A stretch of 33,828 bases of DNA from Symbiodinium natans (taxonomy: Eukaryota > Sar > Dinophyceae > Suessiales > Symbiodiniaceae). The notes under the pieces are model-generated. The model was given only the letters and a program-made list of their open reading frames with translations, was not told the origin of the DNA and searched no databases. Positions 6,146 to 14,864 of the stretch are shown here, one piece after another. How positions within the stretch are numbered: position 1 is the stretch's first letter; each line of letters opens with the position of its first letter. The translations under genes were made by a program, and so were the position numbers. The DNA lies in the NCBI GenBank assembly GCA_905221605.1, contig CAJNDS010001119.1:1-33828 (forward strand). The letters are read 5' to 3'.

Positions 6146-9100
6146 AGGCCTTAAAGGCTGTGCGGAATTCTTCCTTTTGTGGAATTGTTTCTGAACGCGC
6201 CGATCGCATGTCTTGCGCGTTGGAAAAACACAGTGTCTTTCAGGCTTGTTTGGACTTGGAAAGAAGCATGAGTGAAGCAGTTGAACAGACATGTTGCTGT
6301 GTGAGACTTGCTTGGTTAGAAGTGTGCGAGCTTGAAGGTCCCTTGAAGAGAAGCCCAAAAGAACTTCGATCTTCTAGGCAGTACTCTCAAAGATCCGAAA
6401 TACCCTCAAGTCCGCGTTTAAATAGCCCGAAAGAACGTCGATCTTCTAAGCAGTACCCGCAAAGATCCGAAATACCCTCAAGTGTGAACTTCAGAAACAC
6501 CACGAACCCAAACCTCCTGAACATGAGTCATGACAGACCCCTGCCGGCCAGGAGTGCTTTGTTTTGCATGCCAGGAGAAGCATTGGATGTTTTCGCTTGC
6601 TTGGCGATCTATGTGATAGCAAGTCTCTTGTGGGGTTCGTTCTGGTTAGGATTTCGATTCTTGAAGATGTGTTTGAAAAGGTTTCGAGGAGTTGGTGACT
6701 ACCCTCAACTTGTATCCCGAAAGTACCGTTTACACCATCGTCGTAAAGGAGTCCGAGTGCGAATCAAGACTCGTTTCTGTTATGTTCGAGTTGATGTAGA
6801 ACGTACTCTGGTCTTTAGCAGGCACGTTGTGAAACCAACTTGGAGCTCAGGTTTTAAAGCCTCTTTGAAGTTCTCATGTAAGGCCATGTGCTTGGGCCTT
6901 TGTCTCGACAGGAACTTGTGGAGCTTGTTGGTGTGCGTGGCATGGTGTTGTGCTTGGAGTTTGTGTGGTTGTTGTTTGTTGAGAAGAAAGGGCGATGATG
7001 AAAAAGGGAGCAGATCCACTTCTGAGCACAGCCACTTGAGAGTTGTGCGTGGACTGCCCCTCCCCGGTAAGGGGACGCAAGCTGAGCCCTTAGAACTCGA
7101 TAGTGACATGCCACGTTCTTCAGAGAGAGAAGAGAGAGGAGAAAAAGAGAGTCCGCTTCCGAAACCTCAAGGTGCTGAACCACCTAAACCCCCGGAACCG
7201 CCTGGAGGTGCAGAAGTTTCAGATAGGATACCTCTGCGAAGTGTGGCTTTGCAAGTGCATAGATCCAGAGGTCATTTTCCTTCTTATGATGTGAACTGTG
7301 AGGCCTGCACCTCGAGTAAAGGGAAGGTTCCTGCGAGACGCTTGCGAAGGCGTTTGCAACGCGAGGACCAGACGATAGGAATGGATTTCTACTACTTCGG
7401 TCGTCTTCGTGTGCTGCTTCTTACACATTGTTCTTCGAACTATACCACGGCCATCCCGGCCATGAATTTGGATGATCCGGATCTGTTTTACAACATTGGA
7501 CGAGTGATTCGCGAAATGGGTCTTGTGAATAAAATGGTCACAGTGAGATGTGATCAGGAGTCGGCTTTGATGTCTTTAGCCGAAAAATTGACTACCCGTA
7601 CAGGTGATGTAGCTGTTTCTGGCGTCATTGTGGACGTCGTGCCCGGGTATCGCCCTCAGTCAAAAGGCGCTATTGAAAGACAAGTAGAAACTATGAAGCA
7701 GGGGTTTTGGGCAGTGTGGTTAGACTTGGAGAGAGAAGTTGCGCGGAATTCCGCGCCGGAAGACTGGAACAAGAAGCTTCCGCTGGGAGGAATGCTCTGG
7801 CAAGCTTGTGTCCTTTACAGTGCCAGGTGCTACAACCTCTGGAGCTTTAGTCACCAGGACGTGACTACGCCCATTGACCGGCTGCACGAGGAGATTGTGC
7901 ATCGTACGAGGACCCTGCCGTTTGGATGTCTTGTCTACGCTAAAGTAGGGGGCTCAAAAGCGCATCAACAGAAGTACAGGGGAAAGAAAACAGTGAAAGC
8001 TGTGTATCTAGGGCCTAAAGAGCCTAGAGGGGGCGGTGTCTTTGCTGCTCCAGTGGGTCAGACTGAGATCGATATCTTTCCTGTCTGTAGGGCCTTAGAA
8101 GGAGCGAAAGGTGAGCCTGTCTACGACGTAGGGGCCATACACGCTCTGTCTACTTCACAGCCTCTCGTTTTAGACCCAGCGGATCCTGAAAGGCCCATCA
8201 TGTTTGAGCCACCACCTGATCCGGTGAAGTCAGAAGACCCTGACCCGGGGTTTGAAAACGAAGATGAAGAAATGGTACCAGATGATCCTGATCCTCTGAA
8301 TGATATTCCGTCTTACGTGGAACCCACAGATGATGAGGGGGAAGGCGGACTTGGGTCACCGGAAATGCAGCCGGATGACCTGGAGGACATGGAAATTGAC
8401 TGGCTAACTAACCATCTGTTAGAGTCTTTGTTCAAAGGACCGGACATTCTGGCCACGTCTAAAGAAGTAGCTGATTCGTTTACTCTCAAATTCGGAGGGA
8501 GTAAGATCAAGTGCCAAGTACCCCGAAACGCCGTCTCTGAGACCTCAGGTGAACAGTTAGACCCTGAACTTTTGTATGCTTCGATGAAGTTGGAGCTTGA
8601 GGAACTCGAGTCTTTTGGAGTAGGAAAAGTGATCTCTGAAGCTGAGGCCCGTAAGTCGGCGCGAGAGAGCGGTCGGAGGGTTCTCACGAGCAGGTGGGTT
8701 AACACGATCAAACGAAAAGGTCTTTACCGTTCCCGCCTCGTTGTTAGAGATTACGCTTCAATGGGAGGCACGACGCTTTCAGAAGGCATCTACAGCCCGA
8801 CTACGAGTTTAGAGGGTTTAAGGCTTCTTTTGGCATTGCTTTGCAAGAAAGGCTCCGTGTTGAGCTGTGACGTGAGCGTGGCTTTCATGCACGCTGCAGT
8901 GTCAAGGCCAGAGTACGTAGAGCTCCCAAACAACGTGAGTATTGCGGACTCTTCTGTTCCCCAAAAGGCAGGAAACAAGAAGGTGTATCTTCGTCTTCAC
9001 AAAGCGATGAACGGATTGAGATCGGCGCCGCTTTCTTGGTATAAGGAACTGAGTTCGTACTTGGAGAAGAGCGGATTCAGTCCAAGCCTGGACCCTACGA

Positions 9101-10251
9101 TATACCGGAGGAAGACGTCGAAGGGTCTGACGTTGGTACTGTTCTATGTAGACGATTTGCTGATCTACTCCGAGGACCCCTCGGAAGGTAAGAGAGTTTT
9201 CGAAGGACTGCAGAAACGCTACAAGCTGAAACTGACTGGAGAGCTTCCTGAAAATGGTGCGGGGGAAGTTTCCTTCTTGGGTAGGAGAATATTCCGACGT
9301 TCCGGAGACAAGTGCGTCTATTTCGGGCTAGATAGCAAGTACCTAGACGCGTGCTGCTCTGAGTACAATATAACCAAACCGAGCCCCAAACTCCCGTCGC
9401 TTGAAAAGCGATACTCCGACCTGGTTCGTAAGGGGCAAACTGAAAAGATCAGCCCAGCTGCGCACGAAAAGTATCGCAGAACCCTTGGTCGGCTTGCGTG
9501 GGCAGCCCTCTCCCGACCGGACCTGCAATTCTGCTGCGGGTTTTTGGGCCGGCACCAGTCGGCGCCAGACGAGGCTGCTGAAACGCGCATGAGAGACGTC
9601 CTTAAGTGGATAAAAGGGCTTCCGCACCGAGTACAGGTGTTTCCATCAACTCGGGAGATCCTGGAAGATGATGCGGATCCTCAGGCGGTTTCCTGTTTTA
9701 CAGATGCCAGCTGGAGTTTGAATTCGGTTAGTGGTGGTGTGATTACTTGGGAAAACTGCTGTCTGAAGACTTTTAGCAGAAAACAATCAACCACAGCCTT
9801 GCCCAGCGCTGAGAGTGAGCTCGCGGCGCTCACGGAGATAGCCAGGGAAGGTCTCTACATTGCCCTCTTGACAGAGACCATCTTGGAAGGCATTCCGCAG
9901 GACAGGGAGACCGGTTACTATCTCTTGAAGGGTTACTCTGACTCTGAAAGCGCGGTTTGTATCTCAAAAATGGGAACATTGCTGAGGAAAGTTCGCCATA
10001 TAGAGTTAAGAGCCGCATTTCTCCAGGAACTTGTGGATCGTGGAAGGTTCACAAATGAGCACATACCGGGGGCCGTCAACCCCGCAGATGCTCTAACGAA
10101 AAGTCCCACGAATGACAGTTTGGTAAGCTTGTGTGAGGCTTGTGGCTTGATCACCGAGCCGGTTGGCTGGGAAGAAAAAGCTTCAGGCACTAGCGTTTCG
10201 GTTACCTTTAAAGAGCCCAATACCTGCGACGAAGTGCTCGCACGCTTTTAA
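6142..10251 (+). CDS. Copia integrase - reverse transcriptase - RNase H polyprotein
   Basis: A 1369-codon frame without an ATG at its beginning (TTG at 6142). Convincing homology starts near residue 340, so it is probably a polyprotein part. The integrase zinc motif is His373, His378, Cys386, Cys389. Its catalytic triad is Asp415 (GMDFYYF), Asp471 (VRCDQES) and Glu512 (SKGAIERQVE). An acidic linker covers about residues 680-790. The RT contains Asp910 (LSCDVSVAFMH), the typical LHKAMNGLRSAPLSWYKEL block and YVDDLL with Asp1004/Asp1005. RNase H has Asp1188 (FTDASW), Glu1224 (SAESELAALTE) and Asp1267 (GYSDSES), followed by KVRHIELRAAFLQ and the HIPGAVNPADALTK end typical of copia. All active-site residues are present and the frame is unbroken, so the enzyme could be functional. 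It copies element RNA and integrates the cDNA. Confidence 0.93.
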   Translation: MKALKAVRNSSFCGIVSERADRMSCALEKHSVFQACLDLERSMSEAVEQTCCCVRLAWLEVCELEGPLKRSPKELRSSRQYSQRSEIPSSPRLNSPKERRSSKQYPQRSEIPSSVNFRNTTNPNLLNMSHDRPLPARSALFCMPGEALDVFACLAIYVIASLLWGSFWLGFRFLKMCLKRFRGVGDYPQLVSRKYRLHHRRKGVRVRIKTRFCYVRVDVERTLVFSRHVVKPTWSSGFKASLKFSCKAMCLGLCLDRNLWSLLVCVAWCCAWSLCGCCLLRRKGDDEKGSRSTSEHSHLRVVRGLPLPGKGTQAEPLELDSDMPRSSEREERGEKESPLPKPQGAEPPKPPEPPGGAEVSDRIPLRSVALQVHRSRGHFPSYDVNCEACTSSKGKVPARRLRRRLQREDQTIGMDFYYFGRLRVLLLTHCSSNYTTAIPAMNLDDPDLFYNIGRVIREMGLVNKMVTVRCDQESALMSLAEKLTTRTGDVAVSGVIVDVVPGYRPQSKGAIERQVETMKQGFWAVWLDLEREVARNSAPEDWNKKLPLGGMLWQACVLYSARCYNLWSFSHQDVTTPIDRLHEEIVHRTRTLPFGCLVYAKVGGSKAHQQKYRGKKTVKAVYLGPKEPRGGGVFAAPVGQTEIDIFPVCRALEGAKGEPVYDVGAIHALSTSQPLVLDPADPERPIMFEPPPDPVKSEDPDPGFENEDEEMVPDDPDPLNDIPSYVEPTDDEGEGGLGSPEMQPDDLEDMEIDWLTNHLLESLFKGPDILATSKEVADSFTLKFGGSKIKCQVPRNAVSETSGEQLDPELLYASMKLELEELESFGVGKVISEAEARKSARESGRRVLTSRWVNTIKRKGLYRSRLVVRDYASMGGTTLSEGIYSPTTSLEGLRLLLALLCKKGSVLSCDVSVAFMHAAVSRPEYVELPNNVSIADSSVPQKAGNKKVYLRLHKAMNGLRSAPLSWYKELSSYLEKSGFSPSLDPTIYRRKTSKGLTLVLFYVDDLLIYSEDPSEGKRVFEGLQKRYKLKLTGELPENGAGEVSFLGRRIFRRSGDKCVYFGLDSKYLDACCSEYNITKPSPKLPSLEKRYSDLVRKGQTEKISPAAHEKYRRTLGRLAWAALSRPDLQFCCGFLGRHQSAPDEAAETRMRDVLKWIKGLPHRVQVFPSTREILEDDADPQAVSCFTDASWSLNSVSGGVITWENCCLKTFSRKQSTTALPSAESELAALTEIAREGLYIALLTETILEGIPQDRETGYYLLKGYSDSESAVCISKMGTLLRKVRHIELRAAFLQELVDRGRFTNEHIPGAVNPADALTKSPTNDSLVSLCEACGLITEPVGWEEKASGTSVSVTFKEPNTCDEVLARF
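6146..7170 (+). other. Second poorly coding spacer of the copia element
   Basis: The frame stays open but the translation looks unnatural. It is Cys/Trp/Leu-rich, with hydrophobic runs (about 6580-6660 and 6900-6980) that would be membrane segments in a protein with no reason to have them. It contains a 60-bp direct duplication (6352-6411 and 6424-6483) and shares TG/TTTT-rich composition with 3571-4052. It may be an intron or an untranslated spacer before the integrase start. Confidence 0.4.
6352..6483 (+). repeat. 60-bp direct duplication, 72-bp period
   Basis: Two 60-bp copies (6352-6411 and 6424-6483) are separated by 12 bp and differ at five positions. Both contain CGATCTTCTA and CAAAGATCCGAAATACCCTC. 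The period of 72 keeps frame. Of the five differences one is silent and the others give Leu/Arg, Arg/Lys and Ser/Pro. Confidence 0.9.
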
Positions 10252-12350
10252 CCAGAGATTGGAGAATCAGTGTTTGCTTCAGTGCTGTGAAGGAGGATGC
10301 CGGGACTTGCCTGCATGCCCGTTGAATTCGTGGCTCTCTCGGCATCTGCGCTTTGGCACTTGACACCTGGTCCAGCTTGACTCGCATGCAGCAGTTTGCT
10401 CCGTTAGCTGCGGGTGGCGGGGCGACACTTTCTGTAGGCAGGTAGTCTCTGCTGTAGATCGGTGTCCTGGTAGTTTTTTCCTTTTCACTTAGCCTTGGAG
10501 CTGCGACCGTTTTGCCCGCTCGGAAAGAAAATATGACATTGGCTCAAGCTGGCTCAAGGCTGTAGCCTGCACAGTTAGCTGAGCGAGTAGCTGTGAACCT
10601 GGGTTTCGGGCCTCAACTGTGTTAAGGTACTGGACCCCCTTTGTTTTTGGCCTATTCGCCCGAGCCATATCGTGTCAGAGCTTTTACCCGGCCGTGTGGC
10701 TGTGGTTCCGCATTGCACCCTTCCTTGAGCTACTGAGCAAACCCCTCCAGCTGGGAGGTGGGCACCACATCCCCTCCAGGTGGGAGGTGGGCATCACTTC
10801 CCCTCCAGCTAGGAGGCGTGAGTGCTCAGACCTTCAGTGCTGTCGTGGCCGCCAGCCTTAGTTTGCCATAGTGGTGCCTTGTTTTCTTGATTTTACTTGA
10901 CTTGACAAATTGCTTGAATTGCAACTTTCACCTAGTTTTGGCTGGTCTATCGTGCGGAAGCAGCTCTCCTGAAGGCGAACGGGCTGAGTTGCGATTAACC
11001 GCGCCGATCAGATTGGTCATACTACAGTTGCCGCTTCAAAGCACCTTTGCAAGAAGGTTCGTCCTGGACGCTGTTGTGCCACTTCTATCCAGACCCAATC
11101 TGTCCCCGCCTCCAGGCTGTGGTGTAACTGCCCCGCCCTTGAGGCTGTGGTTTGCACATCAGAAGTGGCCTTCTCAGGGCCTAGCTGGCATTTCGAGGTA
11201 TCGGCCGTAATCTGGCTTAGCACTCCTCACAGGCAGGCCCACCCACGTGTGGTGTCGTGAGGTCGGCCCAGCCTGGGCTCTCATGGTCTTCGCTTCAGTG
11301 ATTTGGGGTTCCTTGTGAGGCTTGTTGGCCCTGGTCCCACCCAATAGTCTCTGAGGGACCTTGGGGGTTGCGGTGCATCCTAAACCCGGGCCTCGCAAAT
11401 TGTGTTGAGGCTGGCTTTTGCCCCTAACCATGCAGATGCACCCAAGCAAGTGCCAGCAGGGTGTCTGGCACAGAGGGAGCTGTGTGGTCCTTGCTCGCCA
11501 TTGGATTTTCGCCTTAATTAGATGGTTGCAGCGCGTTTCGTTCTCGGCCAGTTGCCCATGTGCGGAGGACATTAAGCCTTTCGGTTAGGATGCGTTTGGT
11601 AATGGCCTCGTGTTGAGATGAGGCAGAAGTTTTTGGCCCTCTGCAGGGTTGTCTGGGGCTTCCCTGCAGGCCTATGCGCCGGCGGCAGAGAGTAGCCTTT
11701 CCTCAGACCTTGTGACTGCTCCTGCCGCTGGTGCCCTGGGTTTAGGGCTGGTTTTAGGGTCGGTACTTGGCAGTGCTGTCTGCTCGCTGACGGTGGATGC
11801 AGCCGGCTGAGTCACTTTCCCCTTTTGCCTGGACTCTGCCTTCGCCCTACCACCAGGTATGGGATATGCGCACCATGGGGCTTTCCAGGCAGGCTCAGGA
11901 CCTGTATCTCGTCTCCTCACTGGGCATATGATTGAAGGCGCGCGGGATTCAGTAGAAAGCAAGCGCATCTACGATCCCTTTTTCATTTTAGGACAGCGAG
12001 GGTACGAGCGTTTTCAAACTGAGATTTTCTTGGACATATGCCGTTGGTCACCTGTGCAAGCTTTGAGGGCACAATGCATCACTGCCTGTGCACGTGAGTG
12101 TGATTGATGTGCAATGCAGTTTTGTGGGTCACGTTTTGCTTGACTTGCGTTTTCCTTCATGTGCAGAAATTTTCTTGAACGGGTTGCCATCCCGGCTTGC
12201 AACGCAGTGCTCAAGTGTGAGCGCCACAGAGAAAATTTTAGTCGTGTTGAGCCTCCGCTACTCCCGTAAGGGTGCCGTGCTAGAGGTTCGAGGTGCTAGT
12301 GGTCTCCCCTTAGGGGTCGTGCAAGCCGGGGGCCTGTGTGCTCTCGGTGG
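10252..12350. other. Long gene-poor stretch between the two elements
   Basis: About 2.1 kb without a convincing frame on either strand. The first part would hold the copia 3' UTR and LTR, but no copy of the 1063-1268 sequence was found. A purine run GAAGGAGGA at about 10288 could be a polypurine tract. The stretch also holds two spliced-leader-like words (10535-10559), the 29-bp hairpin repeat (10742-10816) and TTTAGGG words near 11740. The 60-130 codon ORFs here have no protein-like character. Confidence 0.5.
10742..10816. repeat. 29-bp repeat of CCTCC/GGAGG hairpins
   Basis: Two full 29-bp units and a partial third start at 10742, 10771 and 10800. Each contains CCTCC-N5-GGAGG, a 5-bp stem with loops AGCTG, AGGTG and AGCTA. 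Stems are identical while the loops vary. Confidence 0.8.
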
Positions 12351-12668
12351 ATGGACAGCACCTCGAGTTCAGAGGAGAGTTCCCTCAGCGGGGACTGGCC
12401 ACCCGTGCCTGTCTTTCAGGCGCCTGCCTTTCAGGCGCTCAGCATCAGGCCTCGCTCGTTCCACCTTGATTCACTCGAGCGCAGCCTGGAGGCCCCCCCC
12501 AGTCTCTTCACGTACGTTCTTGAGGGTTCTCTTTGCGGAGTGCTTCTCAGTTCCAGGGAAGGGGCCCGCGTGCTCCTCTGGCTCCAGCCTTCCAGTTGGC
12601 TTGCACTTGCTTGCTCCGGCCGCGGGCCGCACGCGTGCGCCCGACAGCTTCTCCAGCTGTCTGCATAG
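12351..12668 (+). CDS. Small ORF just upstream of the recombinase gene (doubtful)
   Basis: A 105-codon frame from ATG 12351, starting MDSTSSSEESSLSGDW. It ends 14 nt before the recombinase ATG. The N-terminus is acidic and Ser-rich, the remainder Leu/Ser/Arg-rich with no motif. It spans the twin hairpins at 12407-12436. It could be a short leader ORF of the second element or chance. Unrecognised. Confidence 0.2.
   Translation: MDSTSSSEESSLSGDWPPVPVFQAPAFQALSIRPRSFHLDSLERSLEAPPSLFTYVLEGSLCGVLLSSREGARVLLWLQPSSWLALACSGRGPHACARQLLQLSA
12407..12436. repeat. Twin adjacent hairpins GCCTG-N5-CAGGC
   Basis: GCCTGtctttCAGGC at 12407-12421 is immediately followed by GCCTGccttTCAGGC-type sequence at 12422-12436. 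Both have a 5-bp stem and 5-nt loop and differ at one loop base. It sits about 250 bp before the recombinase start. Confidence 0.75.
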
Positions 12669-12682
12669 TGCCCTTTATCCAC

Positions 12683-14500
12683 ATGGCTCAGCCCCCTCGT
12701 GCCCCAGACGATTTGCTAGCTGGGGGTTTGGGTCCTGGGTCCCTTCGTGTGCCTGAGGACAGCGACCGGCGGAGACAGGCAGAGGTGCCTGTTCAGGATT
12801 ATGAGGCTCATTTGGCTGCCTGCACTCGCAAGGTTAATAAGACGGGCTATTCTCGGTCTTGGGATTTTCGGTTGAGGCCTTCTTCAGTGCTCTTTACCGG
12901 TGTGGTTAGGTCACGAGGCATGTTCCCACCAGTGCCGTCTCTTGTGCCTGTGATCACTCCAGTGACGCCAACCGTTGCTGCAGTCACGAAGATTGCGATT
13001 TCCCGGGTCCGTTTGGACGATTCTTGGGGTGCTCACCTTGAGAGGAGGCTTAGTGCTGCCATACAAAAGTGGGTTGCTTTAGTGGTTGAGGATCCTTTGT
13101 CTTTTGACGTCGGTAGGCGGTGTGCTGCTTTCGTGGGAAATGACGAGGCGATTTCTCAGGGCCTTCTGCACACTTTTTCCGGCAAATCGGCAGGTACCTT
13201 GCACAGCCGTGCTGGGCCTCTCATCAGGTTTGTTGCCTGGGCCAAGGCTCGCCAGTGCAAGCCCTTACCCTTCAGCGAGGCGCTTTTGTATGATTTTCTG
13301 CTTGAATCCGAGAGCACTTGTGCGCCGTCATTCGGAAAGGCGTTGATGTCTGCACTTGCATTTTGCAAATTTGTGCTGGGCGTTGAGAATGTTTCTGATG
13401 TTCTGAGCAGTGGTCGGTTTGGGGGCTTGGCTCGTTCGATGTTCCTGAACAAAAGGAAGCGACGGCAGAAGCCACCCCTCACCGTTGACATGGTGAAGGC
13501 CCTTGAGAGATTGGTGATCTCCGAACGTGAAGGAGATATCGACAGGCTGTGTGCGGGGTTCTTCCTCGTTTGTGTTTTCCTTCGAGCAAGGTATAGCGAT
13601 GCCCAAGGTCTGAAGAATCTTGCAATCGATGAGCCTGAAGGTTTTGCTGGCCGCTTGACAGGATATTTTCAAGGGGAAGCTTCAAGGACAAAGACGAGTT
13701 TCTCGCTGGAAAGGAAGACGGCTCTGCTCCCGATGGTAGGGCCACTTTTCGGCCTGACTGCAGTTCCTTGGTTTAAGACTTGGTTAGGTCTCCGCGAGGA
13801 CATGGGCATCCCTGAAAACGAGGACTTTCCTTTGCTGCCGAGTCGAGGGCTAGAAGGGGGTTGGGCTCCGGTCCCCCCTTCAGCTACGGTGGCCGCTGCA
13901 TGGCTCCGGGGGATTCTTATTTCTCGTGGCTTCCCTGAGGCACGCAAGCTCGGGACTCACAGCTGCAAATGCACGTGTCTTTCTTGGCTGTCGAAGCACG
14001 GAGTTGATCCTCTGCATCGGCGTGTTTTGGGGTATCACAAGGCCCCGCAGGATGAGATGATGCACGTTTATGGGCGTGACAATGTTTCTCCAGCCCTGAG
14101 GTCGCTGGAGGCTGTCATCCAGGACATCAGACAAGGCCTGTTTTTGCCGGATGTCACGCGGTCGGGTTACTTCCCGACCCAGCCGCAGAGGGAGCCTGGG
14201 CCTGAGTTCGTTGAGGAGCCATCGGAATCCGAAGTTTCGCTCGATGAAGAGGACAATGTGCAAGACTTGAGAGCAGAGGAAGCGGCCGCTGATCAGGTTG
14301 TGCCGCCTTGGGCTGAACTTGTGGTTCAGGATCCTGATGCTCTGGTTTATGTTCGCCATATAACTTCAAGGAAGTTGCACCGCCTCGCTGACGAGAGTGG
14401 GAATCGGCTGAAGTGCGGAAAGGCGTGCACGCGAAAGTTCGAGAGGCTCAGTGAGAAACCAAGGTTTATGGCTGACATGTGCTTGAATTGTTTCAAGTGA
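12683..14500 (+). CDS. Tyrosine recombinase (DIRS-like)
   Basis: 605 codons from ATG 12683 (CCACATGGCT). The frame is open upstream to 12533, but that part does not look coding. About residues 105-240 form a helical core-binding-like domain. In the catalytic domain Arg301 lies in VFLRARYSDAQGL and a Lys candidate in SRTKTSFSLERKT. The box II signature is H426-S-C-K429, i.e. HxxK in place of the canonical HxxR. His452 lies in VLGYHKAP and the nucleophile Tyr463 in MMHVYGRDN, 11 residues on. The C-terminus (LKCGKAC, then MCLNCF) has four Cys plus a preceding His and could bind zinc. The enzyme would cut and rejoin DNA through a phosphotyrosine, inserting a circular intermediate. The DIRS-type family resemblance (HSxKxT, LGYH, YxRD) is from memory; the motifs are read directly. 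Confidence 0.85.
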   Translation: MAQPPRAPDDLLAGGLGPGSLRVPEDSDRRRQAEVPVQDYEAHLAACTRKVNKTGYSRSWDFRLRPSSVLFTGVVRSRGMFPPVPSLVPVITPVTPTVAAVTKIAISRVRLDDSWGAHLERRLSAAIQKWVALVVEDPLSFDVGRRCAAFVGNDEAISQGLLHTFSGKSAGTLHSRAGPLIRFVAWAKARQCKPLPFSEALLYDFLLESESTCAPSFGKALMSALAFCKFVLGVENVSDVLSSGRFGGLARSMFLNKRKRRQKPPLTVDMVKALERLVISEREGDIDRLCAGFFLVCVFLRARYSDAQGLKNLAIDEPEGFAGRLTGYFQGEASRTKTSFSLERKTALLPMVGPLFGLTAVPWFKTWLGLREDMGIPENEDFPLLPSRGLEGGWAPVPPSATVAAAWLRGILISRGFPEARKLGTHSCKCTCLSWLSKHGVDPLHRRVLGYHKAPQDEMMHVYGRDNVSPALRSLEAVIQDIRQGLFLPDVTRSGYFPTQPQREPGPEFVEEPSESEVSLDEEDNVQDLRAEEAAADQVVPPWAELVVQDPDALVYVRHITSRKLHRLADESGNRLKCGKACTRKFERLSEKPRFMADMCLNCFK

Positions 14501-14521
14501 GCCCGGCTCAACTGAGGGGCA

Positions 14522-14703
14522 GCCGGATCACTCGGCGCATGGGTCGTGTCTTTGTGACGCAGCCGGATAGACTCGGCTATGCACTCACCGGTCCTCGCGG
14601 TGAAGTTTGATTATGTGAGCAGTTGCACCGGTGCTCGCGGTGCTTTGGTGTGCCGGTCCACTCGGTGAGCTGAAAGTGCTCAGGTTAACCGGGGCACGCG
14701 GTT
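14522..14703. repeat. Array of six covarying CCG/CGG hairpins
   Basis: Six short hairpins lie between the recombinase stop and the gag-like start. Stem pairs are GCCG/CGGC (14522-14536), AGCCG/CGGCT (14561-14578), TCACCG/CGGTGA (14585-14603), GCACCG/CGGTGC (14625-14643), CCG/CGG plus two wobble pairs (14651-14667) and AACCG/CGGTT (14687-14703). Five loops have 7 nt, one has 8, all starting with G and most ending C-T or C-G. Outer stem bases change in step on both sides, which points to selection for pairing. A seventh, ACGG/CCGT, may lie at 14742-14759. Confidence 0.85.
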
Positions 14704-14864
14704 TTGGATGGAAGTCAACCATGACTTGAAAATGTGGCTGTACGGTGCTGTGGTTCCGTGAATGTTGCGATTTGCATACGACAATGCCTTGTGGTTGTGA
14801 GTGTAAACTTGAGCATACAGTTTTGGCTGAAGGATCGTGTAGTGCACTTGCAGGACCATTCGCC

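Larger units (their letters stand above)
1269..10251 (+). mobile_element. Ty1/copia-type retrotransposon, internal region
   Basis: The order PBS, gag, zinc knuckle, aspartic protease, integrase, reverse transcriptase, RNase H is diagnostic of Ty1/copia. In Ty3/gypsy the integrase lies after RNase H. The gag and the INT-RT-RH frame are long and intact, which suggests fairly recent activity. The middle third (about 2490-6145) changes frame repeatedly and holds an unrecognised module. This reflects indels, introns or recoding. No 3' LTR was recognised, so this copy may be 3'-truncated or its LTRs too diverged to see by eye. Confidence 0.9.

Noticed and set aside
10252-12680. 3' LTR of the copia element
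   Set aside because: Only a 10-nt word (GCACCTTTGC near 11040) is shared with the 5' side; not enough for an LTR.
12088-12756. 222-codon plus-strand ORF upstream of the recombinase
   Set aside because: Cys/Arg/Ser-rich without motif, crosses the twin hairpins and overlaps the recombinase start in another frame.
13156-14369. Several minus-strand ORFs under the recombinase gene
   Set aside because: Antisense shadows of a gene with clear catalytic motifs.
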